IMG/VR virus record: IMGVR_UViG_3300008262_002481
Location: 1 to 30,891 of that record
Strand: one strand, 5' to 3'
DNA from: a virus
Length of the DNA: 30,891 bases
Part shown: positions 13,510 to 19,671 of the stretch, in pieces
Layout: the number at the start of each line of letters is the position of its first letter
Position numbering within the stretch: position 1 is the first letter of the stretch
Translations under genes and position numbers: made by a program
The notes under the pieces: generated by a model
Database searches by the model: none
The model's input: the letters and a program-made list of their open reading frames with translations, nothing else
Told to the model about the DNA's origin: nothing

Positions 13510-14441
13510 TACGATTCTCCTTGCAAATGTGCCTGTATATAATCTTTGTTTGGGATATTATATTCATTTAAAATTTTTATGAGAGAGTTTTTCTCATATT
13601 GCTCCAAATTTATTATATCTAAATTCTTTGGAAATGTCAATACATTTGTGGTCCATCTTGAATAGTTTTTTGTCCATTCTGCTAGTGCTGGCAACCCTTG
13701 CCAGTTGTTTTTATGTATTGTAGTATGTATTGTATAGTCAAAGGCGTCTGCAATTTCTTGTAGATTTTTTTCTACAACTGTCCATACACTACCGGATCTT
13801 ACCCGTTCATTTAATTTACCGTATCCGTCTATGCTAACAGTAAAATGAACATGTTTGCATCGATCAAGTAGGTAGCGATCTTCATCCTGCAACCGGTGCA
13901 TACCATTTGTAAAATATTCTACTTCTAGATATTCTAGGGTATCGAACGAGGCTAAGAAACGCCTGTGGCGATTTGTCATCAATGGTTCGCCACCTAAAAA
14001 CACAACCTTTTCGACACTTTCAGGAATGTTGCGTAGTTCAGTTGTACTGGTAATACCTTGTTTGGGCAATTGATGCGGATTCTTTTTTACCCACCAACTA
14101 CTGCTCCATTCTTCCCAGCAACCATCGCAAGTTAAGTCGCATATGTTGTCAAACCCTACTTCGAAGTATCGTAGCTTGATTTCTTCTGTGTCGTAGTTTG
14201 TATTAAACCATTGTCTAAGACTTTGTTTGCCTAAACTTTCTTCATGCCAACACTTGGCACATTCTGGTAACTTTTCGCCCGATTCCATTCTCTTTCTAAG
14301 CAAGTTATAACTGTTGCTATTTAGAATGTTATCTACATTGCCGTCAAATTGTTGTATGCTGCTCTTAAAACGACAACAAGGGAAGATGCGATCACCTCCC
14401 CTTAGATTTGTATGATTATAAAGTGCTGCACACTTTTGCAC
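13509..14441 (-). CDS. Radical SAM protein with N-terminal auxiliary cysteine cluster (SPASM/twitch-like)
   Basis: 310 residues. Radical SAM cluster CDLTCDGC (C101, C105, C108) and the SAM-binding segment VFLGGEPLM (147-155) are intact, followed by YFTNG and FTVSIDG typical of the superfamily barrel. Before the radical SAM core are C4, C22, C23, C61 and C64 (IFPCCR and PECAKCWHEE), an arrangement like the SPASM/twitch auxiliary Fe-S site but at the N-terminus. Such enzymes modify peptides, sugars or small molecules by radical chemistry. The start is a GTG directly after the stop of the previous gene (TAAGTG); it keeps C4. Its gene neighbours are an oxygenase, a PLP enzyme and an amidinotransferase. 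Confidence 0.85.
   Translation of the reverse strand: MQKCAALYNHTNLRGGDRIFPCCRFKSSIQQFDGNVDNILNSNSYNLLRKRMESGEKLPECAKCWHEESLGKQSLRQWFNTNYDTEEIKLRYFEVGFDNICDLTCDGCWEEWSSSWWVKKNPHQLPKQGITSTTELRNIPESVEKVVFLGGEPLMTNRHRRFLASFDTLEYLEVEYFTNGMHRLQDEDRYLLDRCKHVHFTVSIDGYGKLNERVRSGSVWTVVEKNLQEIADAFDYTIHTTIHKNNWQGLPALAEWTKNYSRWTTNVLTFPKNLDIINLEQYEKNSLIKILNEYNIPNKDYIQAHLQGES
13612..13640 (-). promoter_or_regulatory. Perfect-consensus sigma70-type promoter inside the radical SAM gene
   Basis: TTGACA (complement 13635-13640), 17-nt spacer, TATAAT (complement 13612-13617). Both hexamers match the bacterial consensus exactly, with ideal spacing, within coding sequence. It would drive the oxygenase gene that starts at 13509 and the genes after it. 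Confidence 0.72.
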
Positions 14442-14738
14442 TTATTTCAGCAACTCCAAACTTAGACATTTGCTAACATATTCACCAATGTCTCGATCTT
14501 TTTCAACAATATAAGTCGTTGACGTGGTTCTATCTGCCTTCTGATCCCAGCGTCTAAACTCTAGAACTTTACCGTTAGCAGCACTGTAAATACGGAAACT
14601 GAGAACAGGTTCTTCGTCGGGACGATTTTCATAATCATTGTTTTTAATGCTAATGCCAACATCGCCCCTATGTTTCTTATTTTCGTTATCCCAGTCTTCG
14701 CGGACCCATTTAATTACTTTGTTTCTAAGCCATTTCAT
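14442..14738 (-). CDS. Small phage protein, unknown function
   Basis: 98 residues starting MKWLRNKVIKWVREDWDNEN; the basic, amphipathic start is followed by a beta-looking segment (VLSFRIYSAANGKVLEFRRW) and DRTTSTTYIVEKDRDIGEYV. No transmembrane segment or catalytic motif is seen. Its ATG overlaps the stop of the upstream 60-aa gene by 4 nt, and its stop directly precedes the GTG of the radical SAM gene. Confidence 0.75.
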   Translation of the reverse strand: MKWLRNKVIKWVREDWDNENKKHRGDVGISIKNNDYENRPDEEPVLSFRIYSAANGKVLEFRRWDQKADRTTSTTYIVEKDRDIGEYVSKCLSLELLK

Positions 14739-14917
14739 TTTGATTTCTTTGCATCCTTTTCTGCTTTTGAAAGTTTTTGATTCCAGTTGTTGTTACTAAT
14801 ACCCAACTCATTTGCCATGGGTTTGGTTTTACCTTTGGTAATTTTTCCACCCTTGTTGAGAAATTCATCTATCATCGATTGCTCAGTAGACTTCTTAGGT
14901 TGCGGACCCATACCCAT
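14735..14917 (-). CDS. Small basic phage protein, unknown function
   Basis: 60 residues: MGMGPQPKKSTEQSMIDEFL, then NKGGKITKGKTKPM, and a Lys-rich end (KLSKAEKDAKKSK). The ATG has AAGGAA 8 nt upstream. Lys-rich with a short helix, which would suit nucleic-acid or virion association, but nothing specific can be said. I have seen similar short proteins in marine T4-like phages. Confidence 0.75.
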   Translation of the reverse strand: MGMGPQPKKSTEQSMIDEFLNKGGKITKGKTKPMANELGISNNNWNQKLSKAEKDAKKSK

Positions 14918-14944
14918 TATGTAGATTCCTTTAATACAACTGCT

Positions 14945-15295
14945 TTATTCATTTGTAACCAGTGCCTTTATTATTTCATAGTTATCTTTGGCTTGTTTAA
15001 ATGCTGGATATTTTTTAGCCAAGGCATCCAGCTTAATTTCTTCTTCCATCTTACGACATGCCCAATCCAACACATGCGTAACATGCGGTGCAAGTTCAAC
15101 TCTTACTTCGCTACCAGGTAACGGTAACCAACATTTAAATTTAGCATCGTAGTATTCTAATCCGCCCGATCTAGTACGAACTGCACCGTCGTGTAAGTTA
15201 TTGTCATCTGGTGTGTAGTGTGGAGTATGATTATTGTTAACGCAATAGATGGTTTGATCACTACTACAAATATTTTCTACAAATCGGTTTGCCAC
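14945..15295 (-). CDS. Phage protein with tail/fibre-like segment and C-terminal helix motif
   Basis: 116 residues, GTG start (complement 15293-15295) overlapping the TAG stop of the upstream gene by one base, with AGGGA upstream. The central part (GAVRTRSGGLEYYDAKFKCW) resembles the short beta segments of phage tail and fibre proteins. The C-terminus has a helix ALAKKYPAFKQAKDNYEIIK that is similar in pattern to helices ending the two genes upstream, suggesting a paralogous set. Probably a virion-associated protein, by analogy only. Confidence 0.7.
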   Translation of the reverse strand: MANRFVENICSSDQTIYCVNNNHTPHYTPDDNNLHDGAVRTRSGGLEYYDAKFKCWLPLPGSEVRVELAPHVTHVLDWACRKMEEEIKLDALAKKYPAFKQAKDNYEIIKALVTNE

Positions 15296-15810
15296 TACTT
15301 TGATTCCCTGATTGCTTCAAAGGTTTTGTACTTTTCGAGGGTACGTTCATATTCGTCTTTTAGTTCTTTTAGTTTAGGATACTTGGCTTCCATATCCACG
15401 TCACGTCTTAATAGTAACAGAACATCACGCATGTCGTCAAGTTCTTTCATAACGTCTCTGCCACTTACAATAAGTGGAACATCTACTCGCATACTACCAT
15501 TAATACTGCCATCAATGGTAATAGCACTCTGTCCTAAACTTGTTGTTGTAATAGTAGGCGAACTAACCCAACCGCTAGTTGCAAGAGTTGATCCTGGCAA
15601 ATGTCCAATACTGTAGTTGCTATTATAGGTACTCATACTTTTAATCCGATCACTGCTTCGTTCATATTTCTTTTTTGCTTCGTTTTGTATATCACGAATT
15701 TGTTGGTAGACATCTTTGCTAGGAGTATAGTCGTCATGGGTTGTTTTTTTCTCTTTGCTTTCCTTCCCAGTCTTGTTCCACCATTTTGTAAATTGTTTTA
15801 AAGTTTTCAT
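15295..15810 (-). CDS. Probable virion-associated protein of a three-gene paralogous set
   Basis: 171 residues. Lys-rich N-terminus beginning MKTLKQFTKWWNKTGKESK, a charged helix, a Ser/Thr/Gly-rich middle (TLATSGWVSSPTITTTSLG) followed by beta repeats (SAITIDGSINGSMRVDVP), and a C-terminal helix DMEAKYPKLKELKDEYERTL. The start at 15810 lies 77 nt inside the end of the upstream gene, an unusually long overlap. An in-frame TAG lies just upstream of that ATG, and the next in-frame ATG is at 15636, so 15810 is likely but not certain. The helix motif is shared with the genes on either side. Confidence 0.7.
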   Translation of the reverse strand: MKTLKQFTKWWNKTGKESKEKKTTHDDYTPSKDVYQQIRDIQNEAKKKYERSSDRIKSMSTYNSNYSIGHLPGSTLATSGWVSSPTITTTSLGQSAITIDGSINGSMRVDVPLIVSGRDVMKELDDMRDVLLLLRRDVDMEAKYPKLKELKDEYERTLEKYKTFEAIRESK

Positions 15811-16063
15811 ATGCTTTTTCTAATCCCGGATAATCTTTACACATTTCTTCTACCTTATGAAAAGCAGGAAACTCGTGTTCCCACTCAACTGGCGTAGGAA
15901 ATTCTAAAGTGTCTATGTTTATATCATTGGCAGATATTGTAACCCACTGCGAATTATCGTAGGTTAATACACTGTTGCTCGATGTATCAAACCAAATGTC
16001 TCCAATTGACGCACTGCTAGGTGTAGAAGTGTTTATAATAAATGTATTGTCGTCATTGTCCAT
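15734..16063 (-). CDS. Tail-type protein with GDIWFDT segment
   Basis: 109 residues. The N-terminal half (SIGDIWFDTSSNSVLTYDNS followed by QWVTI) is the short beta module common in phage tail and fibre proteins. The C-terminal half has a helix EMCKDYPGLEKAYENFKTIY like those in the two downstream genes. Its stop lies 77 nt inside the next gene and its start overlaps the epimerase stop by 11 nt. Likely a structural or adhesion-related protein. Confidence 0.75.
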   Translation of the reverse strand: MDNDDNTFIINTSTPSSASIGDIWFDTSSNSVLTYDNSQWVTISANDINIDTLEFPTPVEWEHEFPAFHKVEEMCKDYPGLEKAYENFKTIYKMVEQDWEGKQREKNNP

Positions 16064-16922
16064 TTTTACCTACTTCCAGTTTATACTGATCTAAACACAT
16101 ATCTTCAATGGTCTTTGTTAATGTAACAAAGTTACTTAAATTATCAACAACGCTGATTACAGCATCGCCTTCTCTACGTGGTGCTATAACTTTATTTAAC
16201 CGCTTGCCTGTTACACGTTCCATAACATTAATTACTTCTAACACACTCCACCCGTGATTGCTGCCTAAACATTCGTATGGAGTATTTTGTGGTCCTGTTT
16301 CTACTGCTTTTACAATGGCACTAGCCAAATCAACCACATGAATATAATCGCGAATACAAGTACCGTCCCTAGTATCATAGTCTGTGCCAAAAACTTTAAT
16401 TTCGGGCGTTTTTCCAGCAGCCACCATAGCAGCAACACGAATAAGATGAGTGGCAGCACCCAGTTGACGATTAACGCCGTCAGTACCAGAAACATTAAAA
16501 AATCTAAATATTGTGTAGCCATTGGCTTTTTCCTTTATTACATCTTCTGCCGCCACTTTACTTCTAGCATACGGACTTGCCATTTCCCAAGCACTACTGG
16601 TACTTGCAAACAGCATATGTCCAGTATCAACTCTATCCAGCATGTTTGCAGTACCCATTACATTTACTCGATAGTATTCAGTGGGTTCTTTTAAACTATC
16701 AGGTACTACGCTTCTGCCAGCAAGATGTACGACAGCGTCATAGCTGCCGTACACCCACTTTGTAATATCGTATGAAGTATAGTTGTCACAGTAAGCAAGA
16801 ATATTGTTGTATTCACCGTGGATGTTGATATCCCAAGCATTTACGTAATGCCCATGTTCTTTTAACAGTCGGCAAACATGACTACCGATGTATCCAGTTG
16901 CACCTGTGACTAATACTTTCAA
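16053..16922 (-). CDS. NAD-dependent sugar-nucleotide epimerase (GalE-like SDR)
   Basis: 289 residues, extended short-chain dehydrogenase fold. NAD-binding GATGYIGSH (7-15), VVHLAG (64-69), active-site Ser in FASTSSAW and YxxxK as SPYARSK (Y118, K122), then RFFNVSGTDG and CIRDYIHVVDLA as in UDP-glucose 4-epimerases. It would interconvert UDP-sugars. Somewhat shorter than typical GalE (~330). The start is a TTG overlapping the glycosyltransferase stop (TTGA, 16919-16922), with CGGAG about 8 nt upstream. It pairs with the glycosyltransferase just upstream. Confidence 0.9.
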   Translation of the reverse strand: MKVLVTGATGYIGSHVCRLLKEHGHYVNAWDINIHGEYNNILAYCDNYTSYDITKWVYGSYDAVVHLAGRSVVPDSLKEPTEYYRVNVMGTANMLDRVDTGHMLFASTSSAWEMASPYARSKVAAEDVIKEKANGYTIFRFFNVSGTDGVNRQLGAATHLIRVAAMVAAGKTPEIKVFGTDYDTRDGTCIRDYIHVVDLASAIVKAVETGPQNTPYECLGSNHGWSVLEVINVMERVTGKRLNKVIAPRREGDAVISVVDNLSNFVTLTKTIEDMCLDQYKLEVGKNGQ

Positions 16923-18109
16923 TACTTGTTCTCCGCTACATGGTCTCTATAACGATTGCTGTCTCTACGCCACTGTTCGCCGTTGCCTTGCATGATGTCA
17001 ATATAACGATCAATAGTAGCATCAGTCCAGTCGCTGATTTTACCTTGGCCGGGATGCTGTTTAGATAGCAGTTGCCATAGTTTTAACACTGCATCATCCT
17101 TGCTCCACGGAACATACATTCTTGTATGATCGTTGGCAAAGATTTCCGGAAAACTACGATAAGCAGGGAACAACACATTACATCCTAGTGCATCTGCTTC
17201 GCTAACAGTATTGCTGGTCCAGTCTTGCAGCGCACAATTAAACAATACTCGACTATCGTTTAGAATATTATAATAGTCATTCTTCTTAAGATTTTCGTAG
17301 ATCTTGAGCTTGCCAGCAGCTTCTAATGCTCTTGCACGTTTGATGTATTTAGAATTGTTCGAACGCAGCGGACCACCTTGAAGAATAGCAAATTCAGTTT
17401 GTGTCCGTTCAAAAGTAATAGGATTAACAGCGTCTGAGCATTGTTCAGCGATGTCCATAAAAAAGTCTGGTTGCTTTTCTTGATCCCAACGTGCAGCAAA
17501 CACCACACGATTTGCACGTTGTTCAAACGGCTTGATATCGCCAACTCTGCCTTGCACTTCTGCTTTGCCAAATGCAAGTCCGCTAACGTTATAAAGTGGC
17601 GCCCGCCAGTTAGCAATTTTCATATGAGCAACCATTTCTTCGTTACTAGCAAGAACACCAGTAACAAATTCGTTGGTCATTTCTTCATACAAACTCATCC
17701 ACTTGCTCATGCCCCAAACGTGTACAAAGTCGTCAGGGTCGACTGCTTGTGCTAGACAACGTACCCAAACCTTTGGTCGTTGTTCAGCAGGAATCTGATC
17801 CATAATGTACGGAAGCGATTCAATACCGGGTTGAAACATATCTTCAAAGAAGACTACGTCTTCACCAGTTACTTCGCCATTACGCATCATTTGTACTAGA
17901 TTCATCATCTGGCTCATACTAAAATATGAACGTCCGTGTGCATCTAGAACTTGTCCTACTTGGATAGACTTAGTGTTATCAATGGTAACACCGGGCACCG
18001 AGATATACTCGATGCCACGGCGCTCAAACACTGTACGGCTCCAGTCTTCTAACTGAAGTGTGTATCTACCCTCATAGGGTTCTAACCCCATGTAGAATAG
18101 TTTACGCAT
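16919..18109 (-). CDS. Glycosyltransferase (GT-B type)
   Basis: 396 residues. The C-terminal half has VVFAARWDQEKQPDFFMDIA, a typical start of the nucleotide-sugar domain of GT4-like enzymes, and TVSEADALGCNVLFPAYRSF followed by PEIF, matching the conserved E...G...P nucleotide-sugar-binding region. The N-terminal half contains DVVFFEDMFQPGIESL and VLASNEEMVAHM as in acceptor domains. Acceptor unknown: DNA, a virion protein or a host glycan. It is adjacent to the GalE-like epimerase. The ATG at 18109 overlaps the 73-aa gene by 8 nt. Confidence 0.85.
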   Translation of the reverse strand: MRKLFYMGLEPYEGRYTLQLEDWSRTVFERRGIEYISVPGVTIDNTKSIQVGQVLDAHGRSYFSMSQMMNLVQMMRNGEVTGEDVVFFEDMFQPGIESLPYIMDQIPAEQRPKVWVRCLAQAVDPDDFVHVWGMSKWMSLYEEMTNEFVTGVLASNEEMVAHMKIANWRAPLYNVSGLAFGKAEVQGRVGDIKPFEQRANRVVFAARWDQEKQPDFFMDIAEQCSDAVNPITFERTQTEFAILQGGPLRSNNSKYIKRARALEAAGKLKIYENLKKNDYYNILNDSRVLFNCALQDWTSNTVSEADALGCNVLFPAYRSFPEIFANDHTRMYVPWSKDDAVLKLWQLLSKQHPGQGKISDWTDATIDRYIDIMQGNGEQWRRDSNRYRDHVAENKY

Positions 18110-18323
18110 TTGTTTTTCTATTACCCTTATTAAAACGAGTCTTAGCTTGCTTCCAGTTTTGCCATTTTTTGTAATTTAGCCAAACCCATGACTTTTCGTT
18201 ATACAAGTTCTTCTCATCGAACGGAAGCGGATTTCCGTCACGATCAGTTTCGTTTGTGCAATAATCCCTAAACGCATCGAGATCATTAAACACTTTATTT
18301 ACTACCGGATTGGTAATAGCCAT
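18102..18323 (-). CDS. Small conserved phage protein, unknown function
   Basis: 73 residues: MAITNPVVNKVFNDLDAFRD, then a Trp/Lys-rich second half (WVWLNYKKWQNWKQAKTRF). Basic C-terminus. It lies 3 nt after the stop of queD and overlaps the glycosyltransferase start. The VFNDLDAFRDYC pattern occurs in small proteins of marine T4-like phages, function unknown. Confidence 0.75.
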   Translation of the reverse strand: MAITNPVVNKVFNDLDAFRDYCTNETDRDGNPLPFDEKNLYNEKSWVWLNYKKWQNWKQAKTRFNKGNRKTNA

Positions 18324-18326
18324 TTT

Positions 18327-18803
18327 TTAGTAGTCCTTTTTTTGAGTTGCAGGGTAAATGATAGAGCAGCCGTTTTCATTGTCTTCACTGACATCAATAA
18401 CAACAAACCGGCCTGGATATTTGTTGTTAATCTCGACATATAGGTCATCTGCGATCATTTCGCAGGATTTATAATCTAGTTGCAAAATATCTCCGTTGTA
18501 GAGTTGCTGCAACCATCTAGAAAATTGGATAAATTCGATTTCTCTGTCATCGTGGTACACTTCGATTTGAACTTTGAAGTGAAACATGTGACGATGTGGA
18601 TATCCTAGAAAGCTAACATCATACTCGTCACCGGTAGCAAGTTTAGGATCTTCTAGTGCTGCTGGATATTTGTGAATGCCTTCCTTTTGAAAGGTTACCC
18701 AGATACTGCGTTTAGCGTTAGACAACAATTTCTCCTCTTTGTAACGTCTTAACATGTAGTCACTATAATGTTCGTTTGTCATTAAGTCAACCAATAATTT
18801 CAT
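18327..18803 (-). CDS. queD: QueD-like 6-carboxytetrahydropterin synthase / PTPS family
   Basis: 158 residues. QueD turns dihydroneopterin triphosphate (FolE product) into 6-carboxytetrahydropterin, the QueE substrate. Zinc-ligand-like histidines appear at H44 (EGIHKYP) and H70/H72 (HRHMFHFKV), followed by DREIEFIQFSRWLQ (family: D/E-F-x-x-L-K) and SCEMIADDLY near the usual NPTAE site. E140 in VSEDNENGC fits the conserved C-terminal Glu. The catalytic Cys, normally four residues before the HxH, is Leu66 here; C114 is the nearest alternative. It overlaps the 174-aa gene upstream by 17 nt. Assignment rests on motif pattern, length and the co-presence of folE, queE and dpdA. Confidence 0.8.
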   Translation of the reverse strand: MKLLVDLMTNEHYSDYMLRRYKEEKLLSNAKRSIWVTFQKEGIHKYPAALEDPKLATGDEYDVSFLGYPHRHMFHFKVQIEVYHDDREIEFIQFSRWLQQLYNGDILQLDYKSCEMIADDLYVEINNKYPGRFVVIDVSEDNENGCSIIYPATQKKDY

Positions 18804-19311
18804 CTGTAGTGTATTTAGACCAGTCTGTAAAAACTTCTTTGGTTTTTAAATCGTGAACTCTATGTACCCATACACCGGGATTGCTTGCATCAAAATCTTT
18901 ATCATCAATTTTTAAACATGCATTATATCCAAGCTGTTCAATATAAGGAAGTTTAGCCGAGATCATAGGAATAAAACGATTGTGTTCAGTAAGTCCAGTT
19001 TCTAGCAAGCCTTCAACTTGACTGATGTCAACATCCAACGTAACCCAATAGCTTTTTTGCAAAAGCGGAAATGCCATCTCTTCCCAAGGTGCCCACTGGC
19101 TATCAGTGTTGTCTGTTACATTAAAACTCATGTTAGCACCGAGGTAAATGTGTGTACATCCTTTGTTGGTTGCAAGATCCATAATATAAGTAGGATCTTT
19201 AACACCTACAACAAACAGTGTTCGTTTGCCGTAAGCTGGGGTATGTTCTACTTCAGTGCCAACAAAAAAGTTTACTTGATCGTCTGTTCCGGTATCGTAT
19301 TCTCGTTTCAT
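18787..19311 (-). CDS. Unknown conserved protein between queD and dpdA; candidate deazaguanine tailoring enzyme
   Basis: 174 residues that I do not recognise. Notable segments: FFVGTEVEHTPAYGKRTLFV near the start, THIYLGANMSFNVTD, SYWVTLDVDISQVEGLLETG, and CLKIDDKDFDASNPGVWVH. Conserved-looking His and acidic residues (TEVEHTP, TLDVD, DDKDFD) could bind metal. The ATG overlaps the stop of the 57-aa gene (19308-19311) and its end overlaps queD by 17 nt, so it is tightly coupled to the deazaguanine genes. Because QueC is absent, a step acting on 7-carboxy-7-deazaguanine, such as decarboxylation, is possible but unproven. It could also be an unrelated passenger. Confidence 0.75.
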   Translation of the reverse strand: MKREYDTGTDDQVNFFVGTEVEHTPAYGKRTLFVVGVKDPTYIMDLATNKGCTHIYLGANMSFNVTDNTDSQWAPWEEMAFPLLQKSYWVTLDVDISQVEGLLETGLTEHNRFIPMISAKLPYIEQLGYNACLKIDDKDFDASNPGVWVHRVHDLKTKEVFTDWSKYTTDEIIG

Positions 19312-19481
19312 GATGTTTTTACCTTGTATATTTCATTCCAAACTTCCCACCGTTTTTTTACATAATCGTTTATCTGTTCGTGTGGATAGTTGTTGTCTTT
19401 CATACTTTTTATTATACGATCTAAATCTTGTAATGCAAGATCTAATGCCTCTAATTTTAAAACTTTTTCACGAATGTCCAT
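19308..19481 (-). CDS. Small helical protein (57 aa), unknown function
   Basis: Read directly from the sequence: ATG (complement 19479-19481) to TGA (complement 19308-19310), 57 residues starting MDIREKVLKLEALDLALQDL and ending KKRWEVWNEIYKVKTS. It is almost wholly helical and charged. Its stop overlaps the next gene's ATG by 4 nt, and its start overlaps the previous gene's end by 14 nt, filling what would otherwise be a gap. The geometry and amino-acid pattern make it a likely real gene. Confidence 0.7.
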   Translation of the reverse strand: MDIREKVLKLEALDLALQDLDRIIKSMKDNNYPHEQINDYVKKRWEVWNEIYKVKTS

Positions 19482-19671
19482 TTATACTAGAACTTTCCAG
19501 TTGATGTTCTACACGATGTATTTCATCCTTGAGCCAGAGTTTTTCAGTTTTAAGCCTTCTAACATCTTCTGTTATGTGAGTTTTTGTTAAATTTATAATC
19601 TGATCATCTAGTTCTCTGTGTTTTTTCTTTAAAGCATCAAGATGCGCACGAAGACTATCATTGTTTGTCAT
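19468..19671 (-). CDS. YdcH/DUF465-like small coiled-coil protein
   Basis: 67 residues from the ATG at 19671, which overlaps the dpdA stop by 4 nt and has GGGAG 8 nt upstream. The sequence SLRAHLDALKKKHRELDDQI, then VRRLKTEKLWLKDEIHRVEH, follows the DUF465 (YdcH) pattern of a short helical hairpin (EHxxLDxxI...LKKxxLxLKDEI). Function of the family is unknown. Confidence 0.7.
   Translation of the reverse strand: MTNNDSLRAHLDALKKKHRELDDQIINLTKTHITEDVRRLKTEKLWLKDEIHRVEHQLESSSINGHS

Noticed and set aside
18758-18787. TTGACT-N17-TATAGT promoter-like sequence
   Set aside because: It is inside the first codons of queD, more than 400 nt from the next downstream gene start, and queD itself would not be served by it. 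Probably chance.
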